From positions 1 through 64,000 of the forward strand of contig NZ_JARYTI010000006.1 in the NCBI RefSeq assembly GCF_029911635.1: a stretch of 64,000 bases of DNA, in the 5' to 3' direction. The notes under the pieces are model-generated. The model ran no database searches, was not told the DNA's origin, and saw only the letters and a list, made by a program, of their open reading frames with translations. The stretch's first letter is position 1, and the number at the start of each line of letters is the position of its first letter. The stretch is from Sphingomonas sp. AR_OL41. Its GTDB lineage: Bacteria; Pseudomonadota; Alphaproteobacteria; Sphingomonadales; Sphingomonadaceae. A program made the position numbers and the translations under genes. Shown piece by piece: positions 1 to 8,470 of the stretch.

Positions 1-278
1 CGCCGGTTGCGCGCGGCGACATCGGCGCCGAGCGCGAGCAGCATGCGCGCGACCCCGGGCCGGTGCGCCGCCGCCGCGACATGCAGCGCGGTGTCGCCGG
101 CATAGACATGGTGCCCGATCGCGGCGAGGAAGTTTTCGCTCGCTTCCTCGCGCGTCGCACCCTGGCCGAGCGCTGCCGCGGCGAGCCCTGGCGCGGGTGC
201 GAGCTCCTGGTGGATCGCGGCCTCGTCGCCCGTCGCGATCGCGTCCATCAGGCGCCTGAGTGCGGTGTCGTCACGCAT
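1..278 (-). CDS. Ankyrin-repeat protein (partial, 3' end outside window)
   Basis: The reading frame starts with ATG at 278, three bases after the stop of the acyl-CoA dehydrogenase gene, so it is the distal gene of that minus-strand operon. The visible part (about 92 residues) has a helical N-terminus and then a recognisable ankyrin repeat with the GDTALHVAA core and a following RMLLALGADVAARN segment. Ankyrin repeats mediate protein-protein contacts; no catalytic role is implied. The gene continues beyond base 1, so its length and number of repeats are unknown. Confidence 0.75.
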   Translation of the reverse strand, partial: MRDDTALRRLMDAIATGDEAAIHQELAPAPGLAAAALGQGATREEASENFLAAIGHHVYAGDTALHVAAAAHRPGVARMLLALGADVAARNR

Positions 279-280
279 CT

Positions 281-1939
281 TCAGTTCACCTCGTCGAGCA
301 ACCGGCGCGCGATAACCTGCGCCTGGATCTCGCCGGCACCCTCGAAGATGTTGAGGATGCGCGCATCGGCGAGCAGGCGGCTGACCTGATATTCGGTGGC
401 GAAGCCGTTGCCGCCATGGATCTGCAGCGCATTGTCCGCCGCCGCCCAGGCAATACGCGCGCCGATCAGCTTGGCCATGCCGGCCTCGAGGTCGCAGCGC
501 CTGCCTTCGTCCTTCTGGCGCGCGGCGTGATAGGTCAGCTGGCGCGCCGCCATGATCTCGGCCGCCATCATCGCCAGCTTGTTGGCGACGCGCGGAAAGT
601 CGAAAATCGCGCGGCCGAACTGCCGGCGGTCGAGTGCATAGCCGAGCGCGATGTCGAGCGATGCCTGCGCCACGCCGACGGCGCGCGCTGCGGTCTGGAT
701 ACGCGCGCTTTCGAAGGTCGCCATCAGCTGCTTGAAGCCCTGCCCCTCGACCCCGCCGAGCAGGTTGGTCGCCGACACACAGAAATCGTCGAAGCCCAGC
801 TCATATTCCTTCATGCCGCGATAGCCGATCACGCCGATCTCGCCGCCGGTCATACCGGGGGTGGGAAAGGCATCGGCGTCGGTGCCGCGCCGCTTGGGTG
901 CAATCAGCATCGACAGGCCGCGATAGTCGCTCGTCGCCGGATCGGTGCGGACGAGCAGCGTCATCACATCGGCGCGCGCGGCATGGGTGATCCACGTCTT
1001 GTTGCCGTTGACGAGATAATCATCGCCGACGCGCGTCGCGCGGGTGCGCAGCGCGCCGAGATCGGAGCCGGTATCGGGTTCGGTGAACACGGCCGTCGGC
1101 AGGATCGCCGCGCTGGCGATGCGCGGCAGCCATGCGGCCTTTTGCGCGTCGGTGCCGCCGCTGAGGATCAGCTCGGCGGCGATCTCCGAACGCGTCGCGA
1201 GCGAACCGACGCCGATCCAGCCGCGCGACAATTCTTCAGAGACGACGCACATCGCGGTCTTGCCCATGCCGAGCCCGCCATGTTCCTCGGGGATGGTCAT
1301 GCCGAACACCCCCAGCGCGCCGAGTTCCTCGACCAGCGCCAACGGGATCAGCTCGTCACGCAGATGCCACCCTTGTGCGAACGGCGCGACCTTGTCCTGC
1401 GAGAAGGCGAAGAACTGGTCGCGCACCATGTCGAGCGTGGCGTCAAGCCCGGGATTTTCGAGCGTCGCCCGGCCGCGCGCGGCGGCGAGATGACCGGCGA
1501 TCGCGGTCTTCACCGCCTGCGTCCCACCGCTGCGCACGAGACGCTGGAGCGCCGGCGGGGTGGCGAGCGCGAGGATTTGCGGATCGTCGGTCAGATCGCC
1601 GGGGCGGATCGTCTCGCCCTGGTTCATCGCGATGCCGCCGGCGATCTGCGCGCCATATTCGGCGAACAGCGACTGCGCGAGCAGCGCCTCGACCTCGCCG
1701 AGCGCGCCGTCGTCGGCGAGCCGCGCGGCCCAGTGCGCAACCTCGCACAGCAATGCGGCATAGGTCGCATACCAGCCGAAGCCATGGACGATATGCTGCT
1801 CGCGATCGGCCAGCGCGCGGTCGGGCGCGCCGTCGGCGCCGGTGATACGCGCGCGCACCGCCGGGCGGACGGCGGCGACGAAGGCCTGCGCCGCTTCGGC
1901 CGCGTCGCGCAGCACGCTCGGCAGGTCGGGCGGGGTCAT
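281..1939 (-). CDS. Acyl-CoA dehydrogenase with N-terminal extension
   Basis: This 552-residue protein should be an FAD-dependent acyl-CoA dehydrogenase introducing the 2,3-double bond in an acyl-CoA. The core from about residue 165 on has the FAD/substrate signature FTEPDTGSDLG and the C-terminal FEGAGEIQ segment, where the Glu is the expected catalytic base. About 165 helical residues precede the core, more than the usual 380-residue family length. The ATG at 1939 overlaps the stop of the CoA-transferase gene (ATGA), which fixes the start. It is part of a minus-strand operon with CoA-transferase, thiolase and hydratase, suggesting beta-oxidation-like breakdown of a carboxylic acid. The substrate is not evident. 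Confidence 0.9.
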   Translation of the reverse strand: MTPPDLPSVLRDAAEAAQAFVAAVRPAVRARITGADGAPDRALADREQHIVHGFGWYATYAALLCEVAHWAARLADDGALGEVEALLAQSLFAEYGAQIAGGIAMNQGETIRPGDLTDDPQILALATPPALQRLVRSGGTQAVKTAIAGHLAAARGRATLENPGLDATLDMVRDQFFAFSQDKVAPFAQGWHLRDELIPLALVEELGALGVFGMTIPEEHGGLGMGKTAMCVVSEELSRGWIGVGSLATRSEIAAELILSGGTDAQKAAWLPRIASAAILPTAVFTEPDTGSDLGALRTRATRVGDDYLVNGNKTWITHAARADVMTLLVRTDPATSDYRGLSMLIAPKRRGTDADAFPTPGMTGGEIGVIGYRGMKEYELGFDDFCVSATNLLGGVEGQGFKQLMATFESARIQTAARAVGVAQASLDIALGYALDRRQFGRAIFDFPRVANKLAMMAAEIMAARQLTYHAARQKDEGRRCDLEAGMAKLIGARIAWAAADNALQIHGGNGFATEYQVSRLLADARILNIFEGAGEIQAQVIARRLLDEVN

Positions 1940-3180
1940 TCGCTGCCGATCACGCCGTCGCGCTGCAACGCGTCGAAGCGCGCATCGTCGAGGTCGAGCC
2001 AGTCGGACAGGATCTCGCGGCTTTGCTCCCCGACGCGCGGCGGCGCGCGGCGATATTGCACCGGCGTCGCCGAGAATTTGCCGGGATAGGCGATGGTCGG
2101 GATCGCGATGCCGTCCTCGCGCTCGAAGCGGTGGACGGTGCCGCGCGCGGCGACGAACGGGTCGTCGAACACCTGGTCGATATTGTTGACCGGCCCGGCC
2201 GGCACACCGCACGCCGCGAAGCGTTCGATCAGCGCGGCGCCCTGCTCGCCGCGCACCAGATCCTGCACGATCGCCTCGATCGCGTCGCGGTTGATCAGCC
2301 GGGCCCGGCTGGTGACGAAGCGCGGATCGCTGCCAAGCTCGGGCACGCCGAGTTCGTCGCACAGCGCACGAAACTGCCCGTCATTGCCGACCGCGATGAT
2401 GATGATACCATCGGCCACCTCGAAGGTCTTGTACGGCACGACGGTCGGGTGGCGGTTGCCGAGCCGGCCCGGCACGACGCCGCCGACCAGCCAGTTCATC
2501 CCCTGATTGGCGAGCATCGCGATCTGCGTATCGAGCAGCGAGATGTCGATCTGCTGCCCGACGCCGGTGCGCTCGGCATGGCGCAGCGCCGCGAGGATGC
2601 TGACGGTGGCGTACATGCCGGTCGACAGATCGGCCATGGCCACGCCGGCGCGCAGCGGCCCGCCGCCTTCCTCGCCGGTGATGCTCATGAAGCCGCCCAT
2701 GCCCTGCGCGACGAAGTCATAGCCGCCGCGCTGGGCATAGGGACCGGTCTGGCCGAAGCCGGTGATCGAGCAATAGACCAGCCGCGGGTTGATCGCGGCG
2801 AGACTGGCGTAATCGAGCCCGTATTTGACCAGCCCGCCGACCTTGAAATTCTCGACCAGGATATCGGCCTCGGCGACCAGTTCGCGGATCAGCGCGGCGC
2901 CGGCGGGGTGGGCGAGGTTGATCGCGGCCGATCGTTTGTTGCGGTTGCAGGCGAGATAATAGGCGCTCTCGCCGAGTTCCTCGGCGCCATCGGCATCGTG
3001 CAGATAGGGCGGGCCCCAGGCACGCGTATCATCGCCCTTGCCGGGCAGCTCGATCTTGATCACGTCGGCACCAAGATCGGCGAGGATCTGCGTCGACCAC
3101 GGCCCGGCGAGCACGCGCGACAGATCGAGCACGCGCACATCGGACAGCGGCGCGCCGCCGGAAGCGACCTGATCGGACAT
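1936..3180 (-). CDS. Family III CoA-transferase (CaiB/BaiF type)
   Basis: The 414-residue product matches family III CoA-transferases throughout: the N-terminal RVLDLSRVLAGPWSTQILADLGADVIKIE block, the NKRSAAINL block, and the AMADLSTGMYA block whose Asp near residue 184 is the expected nucleophile. It would move CoA from a donor such as succinyl-CoA to a free acid, activating the substrate for the dehydrogenase encoded downstream. Its ATG shares one base with the thiolase stop (TGATG), and its stop overlaps the next start, so the genes are translationally coupled. Donor and acceptor acids cannot be read from sequence. Confidence 0.92.
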   Translation of the reverse strand: MSDQVASGGAPLSDVRVLDLSRVLAGPWSTQILADLGADVIKIELPGKGDDTRAWGPPYLHDADGAEELGESAYYLACNRNKRSAAINLAHPAGAALIRELVAEADILVENFKVGGLVKYGLDYASLAAINPRLVYCSITGFGQTGPYAQRGGYDFVAQGMGGFMSITGEEGGGPLRAGVAMADLSTGMYATVSILAALRHAERTGVGQQIDISLLDTQIAMLANQGMNWLVGGVVPGRLGNRHPTVVPYKTFEVADGIIIIAVGNDGQFRALCDELGVPELGSDPRFVTSRARLINRDAIEAIVQDLVRGEQGAALIERFAACGVPAGPVNNIDQVFDDPFVAARGTVHRFEREDGIAIPTIAYPGKFSATPVQYRRAPPRVGEQSREILSDWLDLDDARFDALQRDGVIGSE

Positions 3181-4391
3181 CAGGCCGCGCGCTCGAAGAT
3201 CGCGGCAATGCCCTGCCCGCCGCCGATGCACATCGTCTCCAGGCCGTAACGCCCGTCGCAGCGGTGCAGTTCGCGCGTCAGATTGGCGAGGATACGCCCC
3301 CCGGTCGCGCCGATCGGATGGCCGAGCGAAATGCCCGAGCCGTTGACGTTGAGCATATCGTGTCGACCGTCGTCGTCCGACCAGCCCCACCCCTTGAGGC
3401 AGGCCAGCACCTGCGGCGCGAACGCCTCGTTGAGTTCGACGAGGTCGATATCGCCCCAGCCAAAGCCATTGCGACCGAACAGCCGCTCGACCGCCGGCAC
3501 CGGGCCGATGCCCATGCGCGACGGCTCGCAGCCGGCCGCCGCCCAGCTGTGGAACCAGGCGATCGGCTCGAGCCCAAGCTCTTCGAGCTTGTCCTCGGCG
3601 ACGACGAGGCACGCCGCGCCGGCATCGTTCTGCTGGCTGGCATTGCCGGCGGTGACGACGCCGTCCTTTTCGAGCGGGCGCAGCAGCGCGAGCGATTCGG
3701 CGGTCGCGTCGCTGCGAATGCCCTCGTCGCGCGCGAAGATGAGCGGATCGCCGCGCTTCTGCGGCACCGCGACGGGCACCAGCTCGTCATCGAACTTGCC
3801 CGCCGCCCAGGCTGCGGTGGCGCGCTGGTGGCTGCGCGCGGCATAGGCGTCGCACGCCGTACGGCTGATGTCATAGTCGCGCGCGAGATTGTCGGCGGTC
3901 TCGATCATGCCGCTGATCACCCCGAAGCGCGCGATCGGCTGCGACATTACCCGGCCGCGCGTCAGCCGGTCGTGCAGGGTGGTCGAGCCCATCCGCGCGC
4001 CGCTCCGGTGGTCGATCGAATAATATTCGACGTTCGACATGCTCTCGACCCCGCCGGCGAGCACCATATCGGCGGCGCCGGTCTGGACGCGCATCGCGGC
4101 ATCGATCACCGCCTGCAACCCGCTGCCGCAGCGCCGGTCGAGCTGGACGCCGGGCACCGAGATCGGCAGCCCGGCGGCGAGCGCCGACCAGCGCGCGATG
4201 CACGGCGCCTCGCCATTGCCATAGCCTTGCGCGAAAACCACGTCGTCGATCCGCGCCGGGTCGATGCCGGTGCGCTCGACCAGCGCCTTGATGACGACCG
4301 CGCCGAGATCGCCCGCCGTGATGCTGGCGAGACTCCCCTGAAACTTGCCGACGGCGGTACGAATCGGCGAAACAATGGCTGCTCTGCGCAT
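3180..4391 (-). CDS. Thiolase (acetyl-CoA acyltransferase)
   Basis: This 403-residue protein starts MRRAAIVSPIRTAVGKF, a typical thiolase N-terminus. It has the nucleophilic Cys near residue 88 in DRRCGSGL, the His in SGISLGHPIGATG and the C-terminal Cys in ETMCIGGGQG. It should cleave a 3-ketoacyl-CoA to a shortened acyl-CoA plus acetyl-CoA or similar. I chose the ATG at 4391, which has AGGA upstream; another in-frame ATG lies at 4397. It sits between the hydratase and CoA-transferase genes on the same strand, consistent with one catabolic operon. Confidence 0.92.
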   Translation of the reverse strand: MRRAAIVSPIRTAVGKFQGSLASITAGDLGAVVIKALVERTGIDPARIDDVVFAQGYGNGEAPCIARWSALAAGLPISVPGVQLDRRCGSGLQAVIDAAMRVQTGAADMVLAGGVESMSNVEYYSIDHRSGARMGSTTLHDRLTRGRVMSQPIARFGVISGMIETADNLARDYDISRTACDAYAARSHQRATAAWAAGKFDDELVPVAVPQKRGDPLIFARDEGIRSDATAESLALLRPLEKDGVVTAGNASQQNDAGAACLVVAEDKLEELGLEPIAWFHSWAAAGCEPSRMGIGPVPAVERLFGRNGFGWGDIDLVELNEAFAPQVLACLKGWGWSDDDGRHDMLNVNGSGISLGHPIGATGGRILANLTRELHRCDGRYGLETMCIGGGQGIAAIFERAA

Positions 4392-4450
4392 GGTCATCCT
4401 GTCGTGCGGTGGTTCGAAAACACTTGGTCGGGGCAATGCCCTATTCGGGG

Positions 4451-5275
4451 TCACCCTGTCACGGTCGCTTGCATCGCCACCACGCCGTCGCAGCGGAGCG
4501 CGACGAAGCTGCGAGGCGCGTCACCGCGTCGCAGCCGCACCGGCTGATCGACGAACAGCGGCGCCAATGCGCGAAACGCAAAGCGACGTGGTGTTCCCGC
4601 GCGCGCCGCCAGGCCGAACAGCCGCGCCGCGGTGAAGGGGCCGTGTACGACGAGGCCGGGATAACCCTCCTCGTGTGTCGCATAAGGCAGGTCGTAGTGG
4701 ATGCGATGGCTGTTGAAGGTGACGGCGGAGAAGCGGAACAGGTCGATGCTGCTCGGTTGCCAGAGGATATCGTCCGGCACCGCCGGCACATCGGCCGCAA
4801 CGACCGGCGCGGCCGGCGCGCCGGCGTGGCGGTAGACGATCGTCTGGCGTTCGGTGACGCGCGGCGCGCCGTCCTGGACAATGTCATGGACGATCTCGAC
4901 CAGCAGCAGTTCGCCGCTGCGCCCGGCCTTGTGGTTTATGGTGTCGATCCGCGAGGTGCGTGTCGCCGGTGCGCCCAACTGTAACGGCGCGTGGAAAAGC
5001 ATGTCCGCGGCGGCGAACATGCGGCGCGGCAGCGTGATCGGCGGCAGGAACCCGCCGCGCCGCGGATGCCCGTCCGGCCCGATCTCGTCCGCGGCGACGA
5101 CGGGCAGGAAGAATGCCCAGTGCGCCAACGACGGCGCTACGCGCTCGACGTCGAGCGGCTCGCCCAGCGCGGCGGCGACGCGACGCAGGCTTTCGGCGCA
5201 GAGAATCTCGCTGCGAGTCTCGCTGCGGCCGACCCAAGACTGCCATTCAGCGAGTCGGCTCGCGTCAATCGTCAT
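4451..5275 (-). CDS. MaoC/HTD2-like double-hotdog acyl-CoA hydratase
   Basis: The 274-residue protein looks like the two-hotdog FAS1-type dehydratase/mesaconyl-CoA hydratase group. The N-terminal half carries the diverged hotdog (HWAFFLPVV, then RRMFAAADMLFH). The C-terminal half has the hydratase-2-like stretch FNSHRIHYD followed by GYPGLVVHGPFTAARLF. It would add water across an enoyl-CoA bond. The ATG at 5275 overlaps the stop of the CoA-transferase remnant upstream (ATGA), a sign that the remnant was once a working first gene of this operon. Confidence 0.82.
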   Translation of the reverse strand: MTIDASRLAEWQSWVGRSETRSEILCAESLRRVAAALGEPLDVERVAPSLAHWAFFLPVVAADEIGPDGHPRRGGFLPPITLPRRMFAAADMLFHAPLQLGAPATRTSRIDTINHKAGRSGELLLVEIVHDIVQDGAPRVTERQTIVYRHAGAPAAPVVAADVPAVPDDILWQPSSIDLFRFSAVTFNSHRIHYDLPYATHEEGYPGLVVHGPFTAARLFGLAARAGTPRRFAFRALAPLFVDQPVRLRRGDAPRSFVALRCDGVVAMQATVTG

Positions 5276-5511
5276 GACACCAACCCGCTGTCGTGCGGCC
5301 GTACGAGCGCGCCGCTGTCGAGCCCGAGCACTTTGTCGAGCACCTCGTCGCCATGCGGGCCGACCCGCGGCGCGGCGTCGATCGGCCCGCCGCCGATCAT
5401 ATCGAAGCGGATGACCTCGGCGCCCATTTAAGCAAGATGCAGCGCGCAGGACGGCCCGGCGACGAACGCCGAACCATCGACGACAAGCATCCCCACCAGC
5501 AGATCGTACAT
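5272..5511 (-). pseudogene. Decayed family III CoA-transferase (internal deletion plus stop)
   Basis: From the ATG at 5511 the frame reads MYDLLVGMLVVDGSAF and then VAGPSCALHLA, the usual N-terminus of CaiB/BaiF CoA-transferases. A TAA at 5428-5430 stands where the family normally has Gln (CAA), and the frame resumes with MGAEVIRFDMIGGGP. It then jumps to a C-terminal-like tail (PRVGPHGDEVLDKVLGL) and ends at 5272. Roughly 300 residues that a complete enzyme would have are absent. Both the stop and the in-frame deletion argue for a dead gene. The intact CoA-transferase at 1936-3180 may have replaced it. Confidence 0.75.
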
Positions 5512-5534
5512 ACGCGCTCCTCGTCCCGTCGGCC

Positions 5535-5612
5535 CAACCGGGCCAGCGTGCGTCCGGGTTGGTGCCTTTTGATCAGCCCATCGAACGCGGCGAGCGCGTT
5601 GTCGATACCCGA
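5535..5612 (-). pseudogene. Possible C-terminal remnant of an MDR-type oxidoreductase
   Basis: The minus-strand frame here reads GIDNALAAFDGLIKRHQPGR followed by TLARL. This resembles the extreme C-terminus of medium-chain NADP-dependent dehydrogenases (GLENAxxAFxGLLxGxNxGKxLVRL). No start or upstream body is present, so at most a gene end survives. Bases 5512-5770, between the dead CoA-transferase and the MarR gene, contain nothing else I recognise. Confidence 0.35.
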
Positions 5613-5770
5613 ATGGATTTTCCACCCGCGTGATCCGCAGCAAGCTGTGAAACCTGTTCGGCGGCCGCCGGGCAAGGTCGATGCAAATTTACGCCGCATG
5701 GCCTGCGCGGGTCGACGCCATTGTGCGACATTGGCGGCACCATCGATCCATCGGAGCGATTTGACCCGGG

Positions 5771-6229
5771 TTATGCGACGGCTTGTTGAACGCCAAGCGC
5801 GATGGTGCGAAGTGCGCTGTTCAGTTGCTCCCGGGTCGCTTGCGGAATGTCATTCATGATCCGCTGGAAATAACCGCGCCGCTGACTGCGGATCCTGGCA
5901 AAGGAATCTCGCCCGGCACCGGTCGGCTCAAGGATGAGCCGCTTGCGATGTTTTGGATCGACCGAGCGCGCGATGAGTTCGTCGCGTTCCAGCTTCGCAA
6001 CCGCCCGACTGACCTCGGCGCGATCGATCGCGCTGGCGGCGCCGACATCGGCCGCACTCGCCGGCCCGGCCGCGCAGATATAGGCCAGGACGCGCCATTC
6101 GGCGAGCGACATGCCGAATTCGCGCTGGAGCTGCTTCGCAGTCTCGCGATCGATCATCTTCGCCAGCAATTGCAGGCGATGCGGCAAGTGGTCGTCGCCA
6201 AAGAGGTCCCAGGTCGGTGGCAATGTCAT
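5771..6229 (-). CDS. MarR-family transcriptional regulator
   Basis: The 152-residue protein has the MarR winged-helix layout: EFGMSLAEWRVLAYI, then the recognition-helix region AIDRAEVSRAVAKLERDELIARSVDPKHRKRLILEPTGAG (the basic wing), and a C-terminal dimerisation helix. It is divergent from the DUF3237/hydrolase operon, and the 82-bp gap holds one of three GTTGA-N4-TCAAC dyads. MarR proteins bind dyads of this size and release DNA when bound by an aromatic or acyl-CoA ligand, so it is the first candidate for the factor reading those dyads. The IclR protein encoded at 10794 is the alternative. Confidence 0.9.
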   Translation of the reverse strand: MTLPPTWDLFGDDHLPHRLQLLAKMIDRETAKQLQREFGMSLAEWRVLAYICAAGPASAADVGAASAIDRAEVSRAVAKLERDELIARSVDPKHRKRLILEPTGAGRDSFARIRSQRRGYFQRIMNDIPQATREQLNSALRTIALGVQQAVA

Positions 6230-6274
6230 GATCTTGCGCTGCCAAATGCGCGCGGCGAATGCAATGCTCGCTAT

Positions 6275-6288
6275 GTTGACAAATCAAC
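6275..6288. promoter_or_regulatory. Operator dyad 1, GTTGA-N4-TCAAC
   Basis: The sequence is a perfect 5-bp inverted repeat with spacer CAAA, between the divergent marR and DUF3237 starts. A TTGACA at 6276-6281 lies inside it and could be the -35 box of the rightward promoter. Two more copies lie at 10759 and 11645. Confidence 0.6.
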
Positions 6289-6311
6289 TCATTACGCGTT
6301 TATCGCCAGCG

Positions 6312-6794
6312 ATGACCCAATCTCACCCTTTCCTGCCGCGCCTCGAGCATGCGTTCACCATCTCGATCACGCTGACCAAGCCCTATTGGATCAAGCCGGG
6401 CGCGCGCGGGGATACGCGCGCGGCGATCTATGCGGCTGATGGACGGGTCGAGGGCCCGCGGCTCAATGGCACGGTAGTGCCGATGTCGGGGGGCGATTTC
6501 CCGCTCTCGCGCCCCAACGGCGTGATCGACTTCGACGCACGCTACCTGCTCCAAGCCGATGACGGCGCGATCATCTACCTCGAGAACCGCGGCTATCGCT
6601 GGGCGCGGAGCGAAGAGATCGCGGCGCGGATGCGCAGCAACCTGCCTGTCGATTTCGCCGATTATTATATGCGCGTCACGCCGCGTTTCGATGCGCCGGC
6701 AGGCCCCCATGAGTGGCTCTCACAACATGTTTTCGTCGGCGTTGCGGAGAAGATCCCCGGCGCTAACCGTATCCATTATTTCGTCGTGCTGTGA
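6312..6794 (+). CDS. DUF3237 domain protein, copy 1
   Basis: The 160-residue protein is a DUF3237 (beta-barrel, aromatic-catabolism-associated) family member. Seen are ISITLTKPYWIKPGARGDTR, GPRLNGTVVPMSGGDF, a NGVIDFDARYLLQADDGAIIYLENRG block and the terminal FDAPAGPHEWLSQHVFVGV block. No biochemical function is established for the family to my knowledge. It is the first gene of a three-gene operon with a hydrolase and a second DUF3237 protein. Its stop overlaps the GTG start of the hydrolase. The ATG at 6312 lies only about 25 bp after operator dyad 1, so the 5' leader must be very short. Confidence 0.85.
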   Translation: MTQSHPFLPRLEHAFTISITLTKPYWIKPGARGDTRAAIYAADGRVEGPRLNGTVVPMSGGDFPLSRPNGVIDFDARYLLQADDGAIIYLENRGYRWARSEEIAARMRSNLPVDFADYYMRVTPRFDAPAGPHEWLSQHVFVGVAEKIPGANRIHYFVVL

Positions 6795-8470
6795 CAGCGA
6801 GCATGCGTTTCGAGCCACTGATGCTGCCAGGGCTTGATCCGCACAGCCACCCGACCAAGCCGCCTTTGCCGCCCGTGGAGTATCACCATCGGATCGAGCG
6901 CGGACTCGAGATCGAACGCAATTGCCGGATCCCGCTGCGTGACGGTGTCGAGATATTCTGCGACATCTACCGGCCTGAAGGCGTGCGGTCGGCAGTGCCG
7001 ATCCTGCTCGCATGGGGTCCCTACGGCAAACATTGGTTGACCAACCGCGTCTTCTGGCCGCGCTCCGGGGTCGATCCCGACTGGCTCTCCGACCTGACCG
7101 CCTTCGAGGCGCCAGATCCGCTCTGGTGGGGCCGCCAGGGCTATGCCGTGGCGGTGGTCGATCCGCGCGGCGCCTGGCTGTCGCCGGGCGATTTTCACCA
7201 CAACGGCATCCAGGAAGCCGAAGACTGCGCCGATGCGATCGAGTGGCTTGGCCGCCGCCCATGGTCGAACGGTCGGGTCGGGATGACGGGCGTCTCCTAC
7301 CTCGCGGGAATCCAGTATCTCGTCGCGCCGCTCCGGCCCGGGCCGCTGGCGGCGCTCAATCCATGGGAGGGCTTTTCCGACTGGTATCGCGAGTTCGCCT
7401 ATCATGGCGGTATTCTCGAGACGAACTTCCTGCCCCGCGCATGCGGCAATATCCGCTATTCGCTGGGCAGCACCGAAGACACCTGGGCGAACGTCACGGG
7501 ACATCCGTTGATCGACGACTTCTGGCACTCCAAGGACTTCGACCTCGAAGCGATCACCCAGCCAGCCTATGTCGTGGCTAGCTGGTCCGACCAGGGCCTG
7601 CACCTGCGCGGGACGATCGAGGCATGGCGGCGTATCCGCTCGACCGATAAGTGGCTGGATATCCACGGCCAGAAGAAGTGGGCGCATTACTACCGCCCCG
7701 AGAGTCGCGCCCGTCAGCTGGCCTTTTTCGATCGTTTCATGCGGGATCGACCGACCGCCGTCAGCGCATGGCCGGCGGTTCGCATCGAGGTGCGCGAGCG
7801 GCACGGCGTGGCCGAGGAACGCGCCGAACAGACCTGGCCACCGGCGCGCACCGAATATCGCCGCCTCTTCCTTGATGGCGGCAAACGGACTCTGGGCGAT
7901 GCGAGCACGGACGCGGCGGAAGTTCGTTACGATGCGCGGGCCGGCCAGGCGACCTTTGATCTCGTCTTTGCCGAAGACACCGAGATCACCGGACATGCCA
8001 GTTTGCGCCTGTGGGTCGAAGCGGCGGGCAGCGACGATATCGACCTTTTCGTGGCACTGCAGAAGCTCGACGCGACGGGCGCGCATGTCGGCTTCACCTT
8101 CTACGCCTTCTACGAAAACGGCCCGGTCGCGCTGGGCTGGCAGCGCGCCAGTCACCGCGCGCTCGATGCGCAACGATCGCGGCCCGAACAGCCAGTGCAT
8201 CTACACACCGCCGAACAGCGCCTTGCCGAGCGCGAGTGCGTGCCGGTCGAGATCGAGATCTGGCCCTTCTCGGCGCTGTTCGCGGCAGGCGAGACCTTGC
8301 GCGTCGTCGTCGCGGGCGCCGACATCTACGACAAGGAGGAGGGCGTCATGCTCCCCTTCCCGCTGCACGAGCAGACCCGCAACGCCGGCACGCACATCAT
8401 TCGCACCGGCGGCGAGCATGACTCGTCGATCCTGCTGCCCTTCATCCCCCAACAAGAGCGTGACCTATGA
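6791..8470 (+). CDS. CocE/NonD-family alpha/beta hydrolase
   Basis: This product of about 559 residues resembles CocE/NonD hydrolases and X-Pro dipeptidyl-peptidase-like esterases. It has the RDGVEIFCDIYRP start of the fold, the nucleophile motif GVSYLAG (Ser in G-x-S-Y), an acid-containing ASWSDQGLHLRGT segment, a WLDIHGQKKWAHYY segment and a C-terminal jelly-roll domain (ITGHASLRLWVEAAGSDDIDLFV). It should hydrolyse an ester or amide. GTG at 6791 overlaps the preceding stop; ATG at 6803 is an alternative start. The flanking DUF3237 genes suggest that all three proteins act on one substrate. Confidence 0.85.
   Translation: MTASMRFEPLMLPGLDPHSHPTKPPLPPVEYHHRIERGLEIERNCRIPLRDGVEIFCDIYRPEGVRSAVPILLAWGPYGKHWLTNRVFWPRSGVDPDWLSDLTAFEAPDPLWWGRQGYAVAVVDPRGAWLSPGDFHHNGIQEAEDCADAIEWLGRRPWSNGRVGMTGVSYLAGIQYLVAPLRPGPLAALNPWEGFSDWYREFAYHGGILETNFLPRACGNIRYSLGSTEDTWANVTGHPLIDDFWHSKDFDLEAITQPAYVVASWSDQGLHLRGTIEAWRRIRSTDKWLDIHGQKKWAHYYRPESRARQLAFFDRFMRDRPTAVSAWPAVRIEVRERHGVAEERAEQTWPPARTEYRRLFLDGGKRTLGDASTDAAEVRYDARAGQATFDLVFAEDTEITGHASLRLWVEAAGSDDIDLFVALQKLDATGAHVGFTFYAFYENGPVALGWQRASHRALDAQRSRPEQPVHLHTAEQRLAERECVPVEIEIWPFSALFAAGETLRVVVAGADIYDKEEGVMLPFPLHEQTRNAGTHIIRTGGEHDSSILLPFIPQQERDL

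Noticed and set aside
260..2089. Long plus-strand open frames opposite the acyl-CoA dehydrogenase and CoA-transferase genes
   Set aside because: They are Arg/His-rich antisense frames caused by high GC; the minus-strand proteins have clear family motifs.
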